Below the pieces are notes generated by a model. That model was not told the origin of the DNA. It searched no databases and was given only the letters and a program-made list of their open reading frames with translations. DNA of 64,000 nt, taken from Chrysemys picta bellii. Taxonomy: Eukaryota; Chordata; Testudines; Emydidae. The translations under genes were made by a program, and so were the position numbers. Where the stretch lies: positions 36,257,549 through 36,321,548 of the forward strand of contig NC_088804.1 of assembly GCF_011386835.1 (NCBI RefSeq), read 5' to 3'. The stretch's first letter is position 1; each line of letters opens with the position of its first letter. Shown piece after piece: positions 44,061 to 54,738 of this stretch.

Positions 44061-45627
44061 AGAAGATATTCCATGCCCCAGAGAGCTTTGTGACTAAGTC
44101 TCAGCTTCCTAATTGCCCAGAAGAAGTTTAACAATTGGCCAAAATGCACATTCCAAACAGTAGGAGAAATAGATAAAGAAAAAAAGGAACAGTAAATGAT
44201 ACCGAAAAAGATGTGGAGAAAACAGGAATTGCATGCAGCATAAAACCCATTTATCAAATGTCATATTTCATTACTACTTTCCAGTTCTGAAAAAGCCACA
44301 GCCCCTTATTTTGTAAAATGACAAGTTATTTTTGTCTGACGACAATGAAGCAGATAAGGTCGCCGGCTGGTTTAAGTCTCACAGCATGACAACCTTTAAA
44401 CAACTATTAGCATTGCTGAGTTGAAATGGTCACACATGATACATTCATTCCTCCACTCCTCTCGGCGAAATGTGTCAGCATAAATGCTTTCTAAAGGGGA
44501 ATTCACCCTTGGGAAACATTTTCAAGTGTATCACACTTTAACTTGAATCCATGTACCTTTTCGGGCAGCCTTTTGGTGAACTTATTGGTTCTCATAAACT
44601 AAATTGGGTCAGCACTTGCTTGGGAGCCTGCAAGTCAAAATCCAGAGAGTTGCAAAAAGTACTGCTGTGGTGAGCTTCCCTGGGAATCAGTACTCAAAAA
44701 ATGTTCTATTTTTAAGTGCTTATCCAAACCAAACCTGAGCTTATTCACCCATCACAAATGGAAATTTCCTTATCCAGGGATCAAGTACCTTCACGTATGG
44801 GGGATTCCAAACCCATGTGGGGCAACTGAAGCAGCCCTAGAGTTGTAGGAACAGATCCTTAGCTGGAGTAAAAAAATATAACTCCACTGACATCAATGGA
44901 GATACATTTGTTTTATAATAGTTGACGATGTAGCCTGTTGTATGGTAATAGTTGTAATTAACACCGTTTCTCTTCATCCTAATATCCCAGAAATAAACAA
45001 ATTGCAATGCCACAAACACTAAATTGATGCCTAAGGTTAAAAGAGTGAAGTCCAAAGAAGCAGAAAGCAGATGTAAATGAGAGCTTACCATTTAAATATG
45101 CATGTTGAAAAGAATTCAGCAGAATGTACCCAAGTCTTCCATGTTTCCAGGCAAAGATCAGCTTTTTAATACTTGTTGAGTCATGCCATGATGTATAAAT
45201 GCTAGTGGAAAATAAACACAGATAATCCTGCTGCAGACCATTAATGGAATAATGAGATGCCATTAAAATGTAAAATACAAATTTAATTAAGCATAGTTTG
45301 AGCATGATTGGCATGGGGGGGGGAACCACCTATGTCTTCAGTATTTGTTCAGTTCATTAAATTGTTTTGCAAAATCTTAAACCTTTAATCTGAATATTCA
45401 GTGGTTAGCTTTAGTTCATGAATTATCCATGAGCAACTTTATCTTGTGCTCTTCCAAATAGAAACCTTCAGGAAAGGCTGGTAGAGAATGGACAAAGAGA
45501 TTCACACTGAAAGAGGTTTGGCTAGTAGGTTGTTTTTTTTTCCTGTTTCATCTCTGTGAATCTTGGGGTAACCCCAACCCAGGCATAATTTGAAGCTGCT
45601 GCTAAACAGCTTTCAGTTCTCCCACTA
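44061..45627. other. Unassigned sequence
   Basis: No gene recognised. It includes a G9 run near 45316. Confidence 0.45.
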
Positions 45628-46207
45628 CATGACTAGAAGCATCGCCAGCAGATCGAGGGAAGTGATTATTCCCCTTTATTCAGCACTGGTGAGGCCACAT
45701 CTGAAGTACTGGGTCCAGTTTTGGGCCCCCTACTATAGAAAGGATGTGGACAAATTGAAGAGAGTCCAGCTAAGAGCAACAAAAATGATTAGGGGAGCTG
45801 GGGCACATGACTTATGAGGAGAGGCTGAGGGAACTAGGCTTGTTTAGTATGCAGAAGAGAAGAGTGAGGGGGGAATTTGATAGCAGCCTTCAACTACCTG
45901 AAGGGGGGTTCCAAAGAGGATGGAGCTCGGCTGTTCTCAGGGGTGGCAGATGACAGAACAAGGAGCAATGGTCTCAAGTTGCATTGTGGGAGGTCTGGGT
46001 CAGATATTAGGAAAAACTATTTCACTAGGAGGGTGGTGAAGCACTGGATGGGTTATTTAGGGAGGAGGTGGAATCTCCATTCTGAGAGGTTTTTATGGCC
46101 TGGCTTGACAAAGCCTTGACTGGGATGATTTAGTTGGGGTTGGTCCTGCTTTGAGCAGGGGGTTGGACTAGATGACCTCCTGAAGTCTCTTCCAACCCTA
46201 ATCTTCT
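45628..46207 (+). mobile_element. 5'-truncated CR1 LINE
   Basis: Translated sequence carries the end of ORF2: [28 protein letters not shown], then, after frame changes, NYLKGGSKEDGARLF and NGLKLHCGRSG with RVVKHW. The 3' UTR has gggttggactagatgacctc and ends in a degraded octamer pair (atcttctaggatta). It is a different subfamily from the element at 23-27 kb, whose terminus lacks the octamer. Dead on arrival by 5' truncation. Confidence 0.92.
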
Positions 46208-46498
46208 AGGATTAGGGTCTAGCCTAATCCGAATGGACTCAAAATCAGCAGTGAATTGCTATGGAGGAGCTCCACACTCAGCAGCCTCCCTCCCTCCCCT
46301 GACACCTCCCCTAATGTTTGGAAGTGGAAGAGGGAGACACAGGGTCCAACTGCAGCATAGATGCAACATCGGGAGTTCCCCTCTGGCAGGATAATTCTCT
46401 GTTGGGCATTTGCAACTGCGTTATGGCCTCTTTGCACCACCTACGGGTGCAAAGGGCCATAACTTAGCTTGTGAATCTACTTCATTAACCCTATAGAG

Positions 46499-47765
46499 CA
46501 GTGTTTCTCAAATGCGGCCACCATGGCCACATGTGGCCACCAGGGGCTTTTGTTGTGGACACAGTCTCTTGGGCAGTGATGGGGTATGGACGGCGGGTGG
46601 AGCCCCCTTTGGGGAGGCTTGCCCCTGGGTCCACCCCTTCCTCCCGCACGCTCCCATGGCCGGAGCCCCAAGACCCCCTGCCCGCCCCGGCCCCGTGGCC
46701 AGAGCCACAAGGGCCACCCTCCTGGCAAACATCCCCCCTCCATGCCTGGAGAAGCCTGGGGCTGGCCGCAGCTGCACCCTGCCTCCCCTCCCCGGACCCA
46801 ACCCGCCCAGGGGAAAAGCATCTGTTAGAAGATGCTTTTGATATGGCCCATGCAAGTTCTAGGGCGGCTGAGGCGGTGGTATGGTACTGTATGTGCCGCC
46901 TCAGCTGCCCTGGAACCTGCATGGAGCATAATAAAGCAAAAACTTCACAGCCAAACCCTGCAACCTGGGGTCCAGCGGCCGCAGAGAGCCTCCCTTGGCC
47001 TATTATACTCTCCACCCATGTGATTGGGGGTGGGGAAGCAGTGGAGCCGCAAACTCCAGAGAAGCAGGCAGCCAGTGTGAGTTTCCCACCTTCCCAGGGG
47101 CTGTGGGGTTCAGGCTTCTGGCTTCATCTCTGGGATGGCGGGCTCTGTCCTCCGGCCACCCGGCAGCAGGCTCCATTACAACTACGAAGCTTCAGCCTCT
47201 GGTCCCAGCCCCGGGCTCACCACCCCATAGCCCCTGGATCCTGCTGCCTCCCTTGTCCCCCCTTCTGTCTCCCTACCCACCTCCCCATCCAGGGCTTAAT
47301 TTGTCCTCCGGCTTGCCAGGGCTGAGTAAGTCTGTTGTGAAAAGTGGTATGTGTATGTTTGTTTCTATCACTTTTCCCTGTCCTCTAGCTCTCCAGTCTG
47401 CTGCTGTGAAAAGTGATAGTAACAAACATACACATCCCACTTTTCACTGAAGCAGACTTACTAGCTAGCAAGTCATAAAAAAGCAACCAAAAAAGAACAA
47501 AAGAACCTGCAAAGTACCTTGTTGGTGTTTCTATTCTGTTTAGATCCAGTAAAGAATACAGACAACTGTACATTATTTTTATTATTAGGTCTGCAAAAAA
47601 ACGCTACATAAATAAATGACACTGATTTGGACCTGAATATATGCATATTTATTTGTTTTTTTCTAAAGTTAATTAAGCATGGTAGGAAAAATTGTCAGAG
47701 CGGCCAGTAGCAAGAGTTGGTTGCTGCACCCTGAGGCCACCAATTTATTTGTTGTGAGAACCCTG
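46499..47765. mobile_element. Non-autonomous hAT element, 1.27 kb, with GC-rich interior
   Basis: The left end is cagtgtttctcaaatgcggc; the right end, inverted, is cagggttctcacaacaaat. Flanks are ctatagag (46491-46498) and ccatagag (47766-47773), an 8-bp duplication with one mismatch. Ggccacca occurs near both ends. A 274-codon open frame (46501-47325) begins inside the terminal repeat, is Pro- and Ala-rich and overlaps long frames on the other strand, so it is not a transposase. The element also carries a palindrome at 47325-47462. Confidence 0.8.
47325..47462. repeat. Large internal palindrome
   Basis: The left arm (agtaagtctg, gtgaaaagtgg, atgtgtatgtttgtt, ctatcactttt) is mirrored by the right arm (gaaaagtgatag, aacaaacatacacat, cccacttttcac, cagacttact). 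The arms span about 50-56 bp with few mismatches around a loop of about 30 bp. Confidence 0.9.
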
Positions 47766-47828
47766 CCATAGAGTGTATTCTCCACAGACGACGTGAAGGT
47801 TATTAATAGTATTTGAACTAGTTGATCC

Positions 47829-47995
47829 CAGGGCTGCCCGGGTGGGGGGCAAGTGGGGCAATTTGCCCCAGGCCCCGGGATCCTCAGGGGCCCCCACGAG
47901 AATATAGTATTCTATGGTATTGCAACTTTTTTTTTATGGAAGGGGCCCCCGAAATTGATTTGCCCCAGGCCCCCTGAATCCTCTGGGTGGCCCTG
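47829..47995. mobile_element. 167-bp hAT MITE with perfect target duplication
   Basis: The left end is cagggctgcccgggtggg; the right end, inverted, is cagggccacccagagg. Perfect 8-bp duplication gttgatcc at 47821-47828 and 47996-48003. Subterminal tttgccccaggcccc appears on both sides. It lies 63 bp from the end of the larger hAT. Confidence 0.92.
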
Positions 47996-48003
47996 GTTGA
48001 TCC

Positions 48004-49216
48004 AAGCATTTCCAAACACCCCTGCTAGGGGAAAACACATTCTCAGTCGGGCTTGATTAAGGCTTGAAAAGTGCTAGCACATTGTGTTGAATTCATTTGC
48101 TGAAGTACTGAGGCTATGAGTTAGTTGAGTTGCTGATAACTGATTAGGGCTAGATGGTAATTCATGTGGAAAAAAGAGTATTTTAGATAAAAGAAAAATA
48201 ATGCCTTGATTCATTGTCCTTAGGGAGGTCTAAACTTGCCTCCTATAGACACATGAAATTGTTAAGTTCAAAATAATGATGAATAAAATTGTCCTGATAG
48301 ACTTATAATAATAATTATAAGCTTAAGAAAACAATCTAAGAGTGTAGCTAATATCAACAGGAATAGCCAGGGAGGGAACCATAACTATCTGGAAGCACAT
48401 GCGTTCATTAAATTAGTATCGCTCATTTTCATAGATGCAAAACTCTGCAGTTTTGCATCATTAAATTCTGCTATCTTGCACAGTATTAATAGTGTCCCCG
48501 GGGGTCCTGATGTGTTGATTCAACACTCTGGAGGCCTCGCTTGAAGATCTCACTGTGCTTCCGAGACTGCTATTCAGATGCAGTATGAGATAGTTCCCTA
48601 CGCTTGCAGCAAGACATGAGCATACTGGGCATTTCTAGGCCTAGCGTCTCCAGAGAAAGCACATTCCTCCTCTGTACCAGACACTGTTTTGATTAAAGGA
48701 ATCACTGGTACATATCTGGCTTGATTCTCAGCTGGCGTCAATCAACACAACTCCATTCGCTTCAAGGGAATGTCAACTGACACCTGCAGAGGATCTGGTT
48801 TACAGTCAGCAACTGATCAAAAACCCGCATCGGTGGGGACCTCTTTTAGGCAGGATGGATCTAGTTATTCTAGCTCTGGGCTGTTATTTTTCCTAGGAGA
48901 AACAGGGGCTCCAGAAATCATCTTAAAACATCCTCACATCTGGGAAGATTCTTCCAGCCATTTTGCTCCATTATCAATGCTATTGGGATCTGAAAGGAAA
49001 GAACCTTTAGGGAGATTTGTGCAACACTTTAAAATAACTATTGTAAATCCACTTAGCTGTGAATTTCATCTGCATTTACTAGGACAGTTGCCCATTAAAA
49101 ATGATAATACTTTATTTAATAGATTAGCTTTCATCTGAGGAGCCCAAAATACTTTGGATGAGATTCTGTGCTATGCTGCTAAGAAGCACAGCAGAGAACT
49201 CACACTGTAGCGGGCC
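48004..49216. other. Unassigned sequence with one short palindrome
   Basis: No gene recognised. The interval includes the 'gattctcagctgg' palindrome at 48718-48796. Confidence 0.45.
48718..48796. repeat. Short palindromic repeat ('cagctgg' family)
   Basis: Ends ggcttgattctcagctgg and, inverted, ccagatcctctgcaggtg. The core is aactccattcgcttcaaggg. Similar in style to the 'gacttcaatggg' palindromes elsewhere. Confidence 0.5.
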
Positions 49217-49238
49217 GGGGGGGGGGGGGGGGGGGGGG
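49217..49238 (+). repeat. G22 homopolymer
   Basis: A run of 22 consecutive G after gggcc, followed by aaagggg. Prone to slippage and G-quadruplex formation; the exact length may be a sequencing or assembly artefact. Confidence 0.8.
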
Positions 49239-49551
49239 AAAGGGGTTTTAAGGTGTCTCTAAACCATATTTCTGGAGTGATCTGCGGGCCAAAGTGTACT
49301 GTGGCAAATGGCATCCTGTCTCCGGTTGTCTATGAGGACAGCACTGTCCAAAATTGTTGCAATGTTACATGCTGCAGCCTCGCCCGAAAATTCCACTCCC
49401 GTCCTGGCATACTCCTTACACTGCAGTTTGTGAGGGGCTGTTTTCCTCAGTTCCTGCACTAAGGAAACTCTCCCTTAGCATCACATGGGGCTTTAAGAGT
49501 CCCTTTAACCAGCATGGAGCAGAGAATTCTGCCCTTTCAGATTACTAATTA

Positions 49552-49632
49552 ATTAAGGTTTCAGAGAGGTAGGAAAGTTTTATTATCCCCTTTATACAGA
49601 TAGGGAAATGGGAGCCCAAAGTGGTTAAGGCT
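49552..49632 (-). mobile_element. MIR-like SINE fragment, minus orientation
   Basis: Contains ttattatcccctttatacag and atagggaaatgggagccc, the well-known inverse MIR/CORE segment. It is cut off near the LTR that begins at 49652. Confidence 0.55.
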
Positions 49633-50047
49633 ATTTTTTTTTATTGGGTACTGTGACACATGGCCAGAAAGGGTTAAGCAGGTTGCTGGCTAATTGACCC
49701 AGATTCAACCTTTCAGGACATATTGGTAGATAATGTTTGTGTTTTGTGTGTTTATTGCTAGAGGTTAACAATGTAATCAAATAGTCCCTGTCTATGCTGT
49801 ATTTCTGTTAATCAAAAGAAGATCTTAATATTTAAATGAACTGTAAACGTAGTGCTATCACTGTATTCGTTTCTCGTTGAAATGTATAGCAAATCACTTG
49901 CGAATGGTGGAAAACAGGCAATCGCCTTATGTTAATCCTTGTAGCTAATTACCGGTGATGTTTAGGAAATAGATCTACTTCAAAGTCTCAATGATTGCCT
50001 ATTGTTCGCCTAAGAACTCTGCGCTGTCAAGAGAAGGCCTGGAACTG

Positions 50048-50056
50048 TATAAAAAA
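50048..50056 (+). promoter_or_regulatory. TATA box of the solo LTR
   Basis: The sequence tataaaaaa lies about 250 bp before the AATAAA signal at 50306, marking the probable U3/R promoter. Confidence 0.6.
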
Positions 50057-50305
50057 CCCCTTGAGTCCTGATCCTTTTTATCTCAGATCTGCTTGATGCT
50101 TCATGCAGGGGAAGCTTGAGTTGTAAGACAGAGATCTCCAGTCCCATCTGGATCACCCTGAATATGAACATTGGACTATAACCTACGAACTAATTCTGAA
50201 AGAACTCTTTTCAACTACAAAGCTCACCATCTCTGCTATCTCAGAACTGTACTCAAGTCTGTATGTATACTGATCTTTTAACCAACTCTCTCTCTTTTCT
50301 TTTTT

Positions 50306-50311
50306 AATAAA
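50306..50311 (+). terminator. Poly(A) signal of the solo LTR
   Basis: AATAAA, about 250 bp after the TATA box and within the LTR. Confidence 0.6.
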
Positions 50312-50682
50312 TTTTAGTTTGGTTAATAAGAATTGGCTGTACGCGTGTATTTGGGTAAGATCTGGAATATTCATTAACCTGGCAGGTAATGTATCCAATC
50401 CTTTGGGAGACATAGAACTTTCTTATATGATGAATACGATTTTCGTTAATCCCCATGATATTTGACTTGGATGTCTGGATGGAGGCCTAAGGCTGGGTTG
50501 CTTTAAGGGAACTGTGTTGTTGGCTTCTGGGTAACCACTAAAGTATTATAGAAGTTGGTTTGTGCTGGCTTAGTAAATCTAAGTATTGGAATATCCTACA
50601 GCTTTGGGGATTGCCTGCCCCATTCTTTGCAGTTTACCCTAATTAAGTAACCTCCGTGTGGCTCTCTAGAACCCTGGTCACA

Positions 50683-51109
50683 GGCATATAAAAGTGCATG
50701 TGTTTGCAATTACACAGGCATTTATAATGATTGCCTTGTACAAATTAGGCAGCACATATATATGGCCAGTTAGAAACGGAACTAAACCAATTGTGTGCAC
50801 AAATACGGAGCTGTGCATGCAGCCATGCAATTATGCATACCAATTAGCACAAAATTGCACACATGTTTTTTTGAAAGTCAGGCCCCAAGGTCGTGTCTAG
50901 ATTAGAAATTAAGCTGGGATGCTGGCATGTTAGCTAGCACGTGCCAAATAGCAGGTTTTAATAGTCTAGCGTAGACAAAGCATGCTACCTTTAATGTGTG
51001 CAGAACTGGTTGATTTAAAGCCTAAGTCTATGTGACCTTTTCTGCACTGGACTTTTCAAACATTCTAGTTTGTACATATGAGCTAAAGCATGCTAACATC
51101 ACACCTTTA
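50683..51109. other. Unassigned sequence, possible decayed MITE
   Basis: The sequence gtcgtgtctagattag at about 50891 and gtctagcgtagacaaag at about 50973 look like GTCTACA-type ends, but no consistent mirrored arms were found. Confidence 0.35.
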
Positions 51110-51215
51110 AATTCTAGTGATTCACCTAGGACACCAAGCAAATGAGTGCCAGAATCAGAACCCGAACCCCAAGAATTCCAACGCCTAGGTCCTACTCTAA
51201 TCACTAGACAACACT
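51110..51215 (-). mobile_element. MIR-like SINE head fragment, minus orientation
   Basis: Contains gccagaatcagaacccgaac, ctaggtcctactctaatcac and tagacaacactg, the inverse of a SINE core plus tRNA head. Confidence 0.5.
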
Positions 51216-52759
51216 GATCAGTAAGAACTGTTGACACATCAGTAGTACCTGGTTACCACAAATTCTATATTTAAATAGCATTTTTTGTAATTAATTAGGG
51301 CCAGATTGTAGCTTTGAAGGCAAGGTTTGCAAAGGAGGGCACACAGAGGGGCTGTATCATACTAGGAGTCCACATAGCTGCTCTGCCACCATTTTGCACC
51401 AAAGTAAATAACTGCACAAGGTACAGAGCAAGAGGAAAAATTAGAATCTCCATCTTTTGCGGCTTCCCCATCACTACAATATCTGGGTGATTTTTCCCCC
51501 CTAAGACACTATCCCTATTGTGCACTGATGCAGCTTCTCGGAAGGTGTTCAGTTTGCTTTCAAGACAGATTTCCTTTAGTTCTTTATTCTACTTTCCTCT
51601 CTCCTGGAGGATGGTGTGGGAAGCAGTTAAGTAAATAATTAAACCTGATAGGGGGTGGAACAAGTGACATTTCTGCCTTCTCTTTGCAGTCATCTGTCAA
51701 AGTTCAGGTTGCAGAGAATTAGAAAGCTTGAAGAAATAGTGGTTCAATGTCCCTGGAAGACAGAACTCCTCAGAGTGACTGGCTCACTGTCGGTTTATAA
51801 CCTAGAGCATGAAGTCTTTTAAATCCTCTGTAATTTTTCAACTGCAAGGGATTTGGGGATCTTATCAGTGAAGAAATAATATTGTTCAGGTTTCTTTCCA
51901 GCAAGTGTTCTAGTCTTCACTTCAAATCCGTGAACTCCTTGCTTTGTTTAGGCTTGTCTAATATTTTAAATTTTGAAAAAGTTTTGGGAATGGAAATGAT
52001 AAAGTTCATGTGCTACCTGGATTTGGAATCAGCAGCAGAGTCTCTTGAGTTATTGTCTAGAAGCACAGAATTACACACAAACACCCCCATCTATCTGAAA
52101 TTAACCAGAATACTTAAAAAAGGAAATAGCAACATTGCCTAGCCAGAATATTTAATAAATGGAACAGCCTGACTTCCAATCGTATATTCCCATTGATGTG
52201 CCATTACCGAATCAGAATATGGGCCTAAAGTCCAGTAGGCTGGCTCTGAAAGTGGGCCCTAACTCACGATTCAGAGGAAGACAATGCATCCCATTAATTG
52301 TGAATGTTTAGTGGGGATACAGACAGGAGGTTAGAAGGTAATAGGAAATAAAGCCAGCCTTTCATTCACCTAGGTCAGTGTCATAGGTCTCTGCTCTCCA
52401 CATGCATCCTGTCCCTCACATTATAAAGGCACCTATCCATCATTGCGCTGCAGTTCAAGGAAGAAAATTCCTTATCTTCATGTATGCTACTTACATCAGA
52501 AGGCAGACGATTTTACCATGCTTACTTTGGAAAGGGACCACTCAGTGCCACAAAAATAAATCTACTCACAGTACTGCAGGCTGAGAACTTGCTGCTTTAT
52601 TTAACGGCATCACAGAAAGCGAGGGAGAAAACTCCCAATGACTAAACAGGAAATAAAGGAAGGGTGGTGCCTGGCTCCATCCCATAATACTCTGAGTAAC
52701 CCAGTTAACCCTCTCATATTCACTTTACTACATTTACTGAAAAATTGCTTCTGGTCATA
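51216..52759. other. Unassigned sequence
   Basis: No gene or repeat recognised. Confidence 0.45.
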
Positions 52760-52900
52760 AAATTAACCAGTCTTTTTGACAAATCCAGCCATATTATTTG
52801 ACTTGATTCCCTGCATCAGGGAGTTCCAAGGCTCAACCACATGCTGCATGCAAAAGCACACAATAGAAGAGCTTATTTCTGTTAGTCACCTAAGTAATAT
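52760..52900 (-). mobile_element. Diverged CR1 fragment
   Basis: The sequence catcagggagttccaaggct, then aaccacatgctgcatg, parallels the intact element's agcaaggcgttccagagg and ttgacagtgcattgcgtg near 23360, which encodes the ORF2 C-terminus. Similarity is short and old. Confidence 0.45.
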
Positions 52901-53623
52901 TCCTGAGTATTTCAACTGGAGAGAAAGCCAGCAATGAACTGCAGTGATGATACAAGTTATGCAAGTTAGATTAGTTGCTGTGAAATGCTACATATTATTT
53001 TTGCAGAGGCTATTTAATGTCCCCAAGCTAACTGCATATGCACAAAGGATTTCTGTAACTGTAACTTATGGTCATGTTTACCACATCCCCACCTGACTAT
53101 GTGAATAATAACTTGTGTTGCAGCTATAGCTGTTCCGTAATAAAGCTGCAAATAGATATTTCTACAGCTCATCAACTGAAATAACACCCACATCTGTGTG
53201 GCTTGAGAAATGCAGCATTTCCAATGTAACCTTCAGAAATCAAAACTGTAGCCTCCAAACACAGAAGAATCAAATGCTAAGCACATCATCTCATCCAGGA
53301 AAAAGGTTATTATTAAATGTTTTCAATATATTTAATCTAGGAATGGATTTATAGTATTAATCAAAGCTGTGTTCTGGCTAGTCTCCTAGCATTGCTCCTT
53401 GCAGCACTGTTATTCTGGATACGCATGCAGAGAGAACACAAAAGGTCTTGGCATTTGAGAGACTGATAAAATTTAATTTGTCTGTTTGTGTGATAAACAC
53501 TCCCGACATATCAAAATGTAGGGGAAAATATTAAATCCTACAAACAATATGGTTAATGCAGGATTAAATCTTGGGCCTGTCTACTCACCAGGGAGAGTTT
53601 AGGGACATAATCTAAAAAAAGTC
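52901..53623. other. Unassigned sequence
   Basis: No gene or repeat recognised. Confidence 0.45.
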
Positions 53624-53694
53624 AGGGCCTGATCCAAATCTCATAATATCAGTGGCAAGACTCCAGCTGACTTCAATGGGCTTTGGATCAGGCT
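53624..53694. repeat. Short palindromic repeat ('ggatcaggcc' family)
   Basis: Perfect 12-bp arms gcctgatccaaa (53627-53638) and tttggatcaggc (53682-53693) around a core with gctgacttcaatgggc. Confidence 0.75.
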
Positions 53695-54404
53695 CTCAAC
53701 CAGTAGAGGCAATAGACTGAGGAATTGTCACAACTATACTTCAGCACTGGAGGGCTTGTTTCTTGTTTCCTGCTATGATCAAAGGAGGAGGGAGAAAAGG
53801 GGATATAACCATCTTTTAAAGAGCACATCGGAATAAGCAGAGGTGGGTATTGTGCTGCGTTGGTGTTACCAGCCATAACAAAATTTGGGGGATGAATTGC
53901 CGATTTTGATTATAACCAGGGGAAAAGAAAAGAAAGCCTGCAGGAAATCTGTCGATGCCTGTTATGAATTGGAATATAATATGGATGATTGTTCTGGTAA
54001 CAATGAATGTAGTTTGCCATAATCACTTGTATTGGGAAAGCATCAGCATGCTATGATCACTGCAGTGAATAGCGTGAGAAAATTATATAATTATATTGTC
54101 TCAGCTCAACACTGTGTTTGCAGGTCGAATGATCACTTAGCTTTTCATTAGGCACTGAGGATCTCAGGTTATTGCCAGTAGTCGGATCTCTGGACTGTAA
54201 CTAAGGAGCTTATTTTCCTGAAATTTCCAATCCTATTTTGCAAGATCTGGATATCATGGTGTAGTTCAGCTAAGCATACTTTCAACCGCTTATCTTTACT
54301 TAACCTGGGCCTTTTCTCTTTCACCCCCATTACTAGTTGACAGTTGCTTGTTGATTTCAATGACTGTTGGGCACATAAATACCTTTGAGGATCAGGGCCT
54401 AGAT
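53695..54404. other. Unassigned sequence
   Basis: No gene or repeat recognised. Confidence 0.45.
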
Positions 54405-54738
54405 CAGGGGTTGGCACGTTCGGCACGCGGCTTGCCAAGGTAAGCACCCTAGCGGGCCGGGCCAGTTTATTTACCTGCTGACGCGGCAGGTTCGGCCGAC
54501 TGCGGTCCCCACTTGCCGTGGTTCACCATCCCGGGCCAATGGTGGCGGCGGGAAGAGGCGCGGGCTGAGGGATGTGCTGGCCGCGGCTTCCTGCCGCCCC
54601 CATTGGCCCGGGACAGTGAACCGCAGCCAGTGGGGGCCGCGATCGGCCTAACCTGCCGCGTCAGCAGGTAAATAAACTGGCCCGGCCCACTAGGGTGCTT
54701 ACCCTGGCGAGCCGCGTGCCGAACGTTGCCGACCCCTG
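54405..54738 (+). mobile_element. Palindromic hAT element, family P, copy 3
   Basis: 334 bp; ends caggggttggcacgttcgg and cgttgccgacccctg. The left terminus is slightly altered (a changed base and a lost 'aa' after ggc). Flanks gcctagat and agctagtc share only the central ctag, so the duplication has decayed or the ends were altered. The central block has the same orientation as copies 1 and 2. Confidence 0.88.

Larger units (their letters stand above)
49652..50682 (+). mobile_element. Solo LTR, 1.03 kb, with TATA box and poly(A) signal
   Basis: Starts TGTGACAC and ends GGTCACA, giving inverted TGTGAC/GTCACA termini with TG and CA ends. Flanks ggtac (49647-49651) and ggcat (50683-50687) would be a 5-bp duplication with two transitions. 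A TATA box (tataaaaaa) lies at 50048-50056 and an AATAAA signal at 50306-50311, the right order and spacing for U3-R-U5 in plus orientation. No internal genes. It is a retroviral or LTR-retrotransposon relic left by LTR-LTR recombination. Confidence 0.75.

Noticed and set aside
45590..46119. Two short open frames considered as a new gene
   Set aside because: They are the decayed C-terminal part of CR1 ORF2, followed by the CR1 3' tail.
46501..47325. 274-codon open frame, the second longest in the window
   Set aside because: It begins inside a hAT terminal repeat, is Pro/Ala-rich, and overlaps long frames on the other strand. This is explained by stop-poor GC-rich DNA. No transposase motif.
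49652..50682. Complete endogenous retrovirus
   Set aside because: Only one LTR is present, with no gag, pol or env-like frames on either side; it is a solo LTR.
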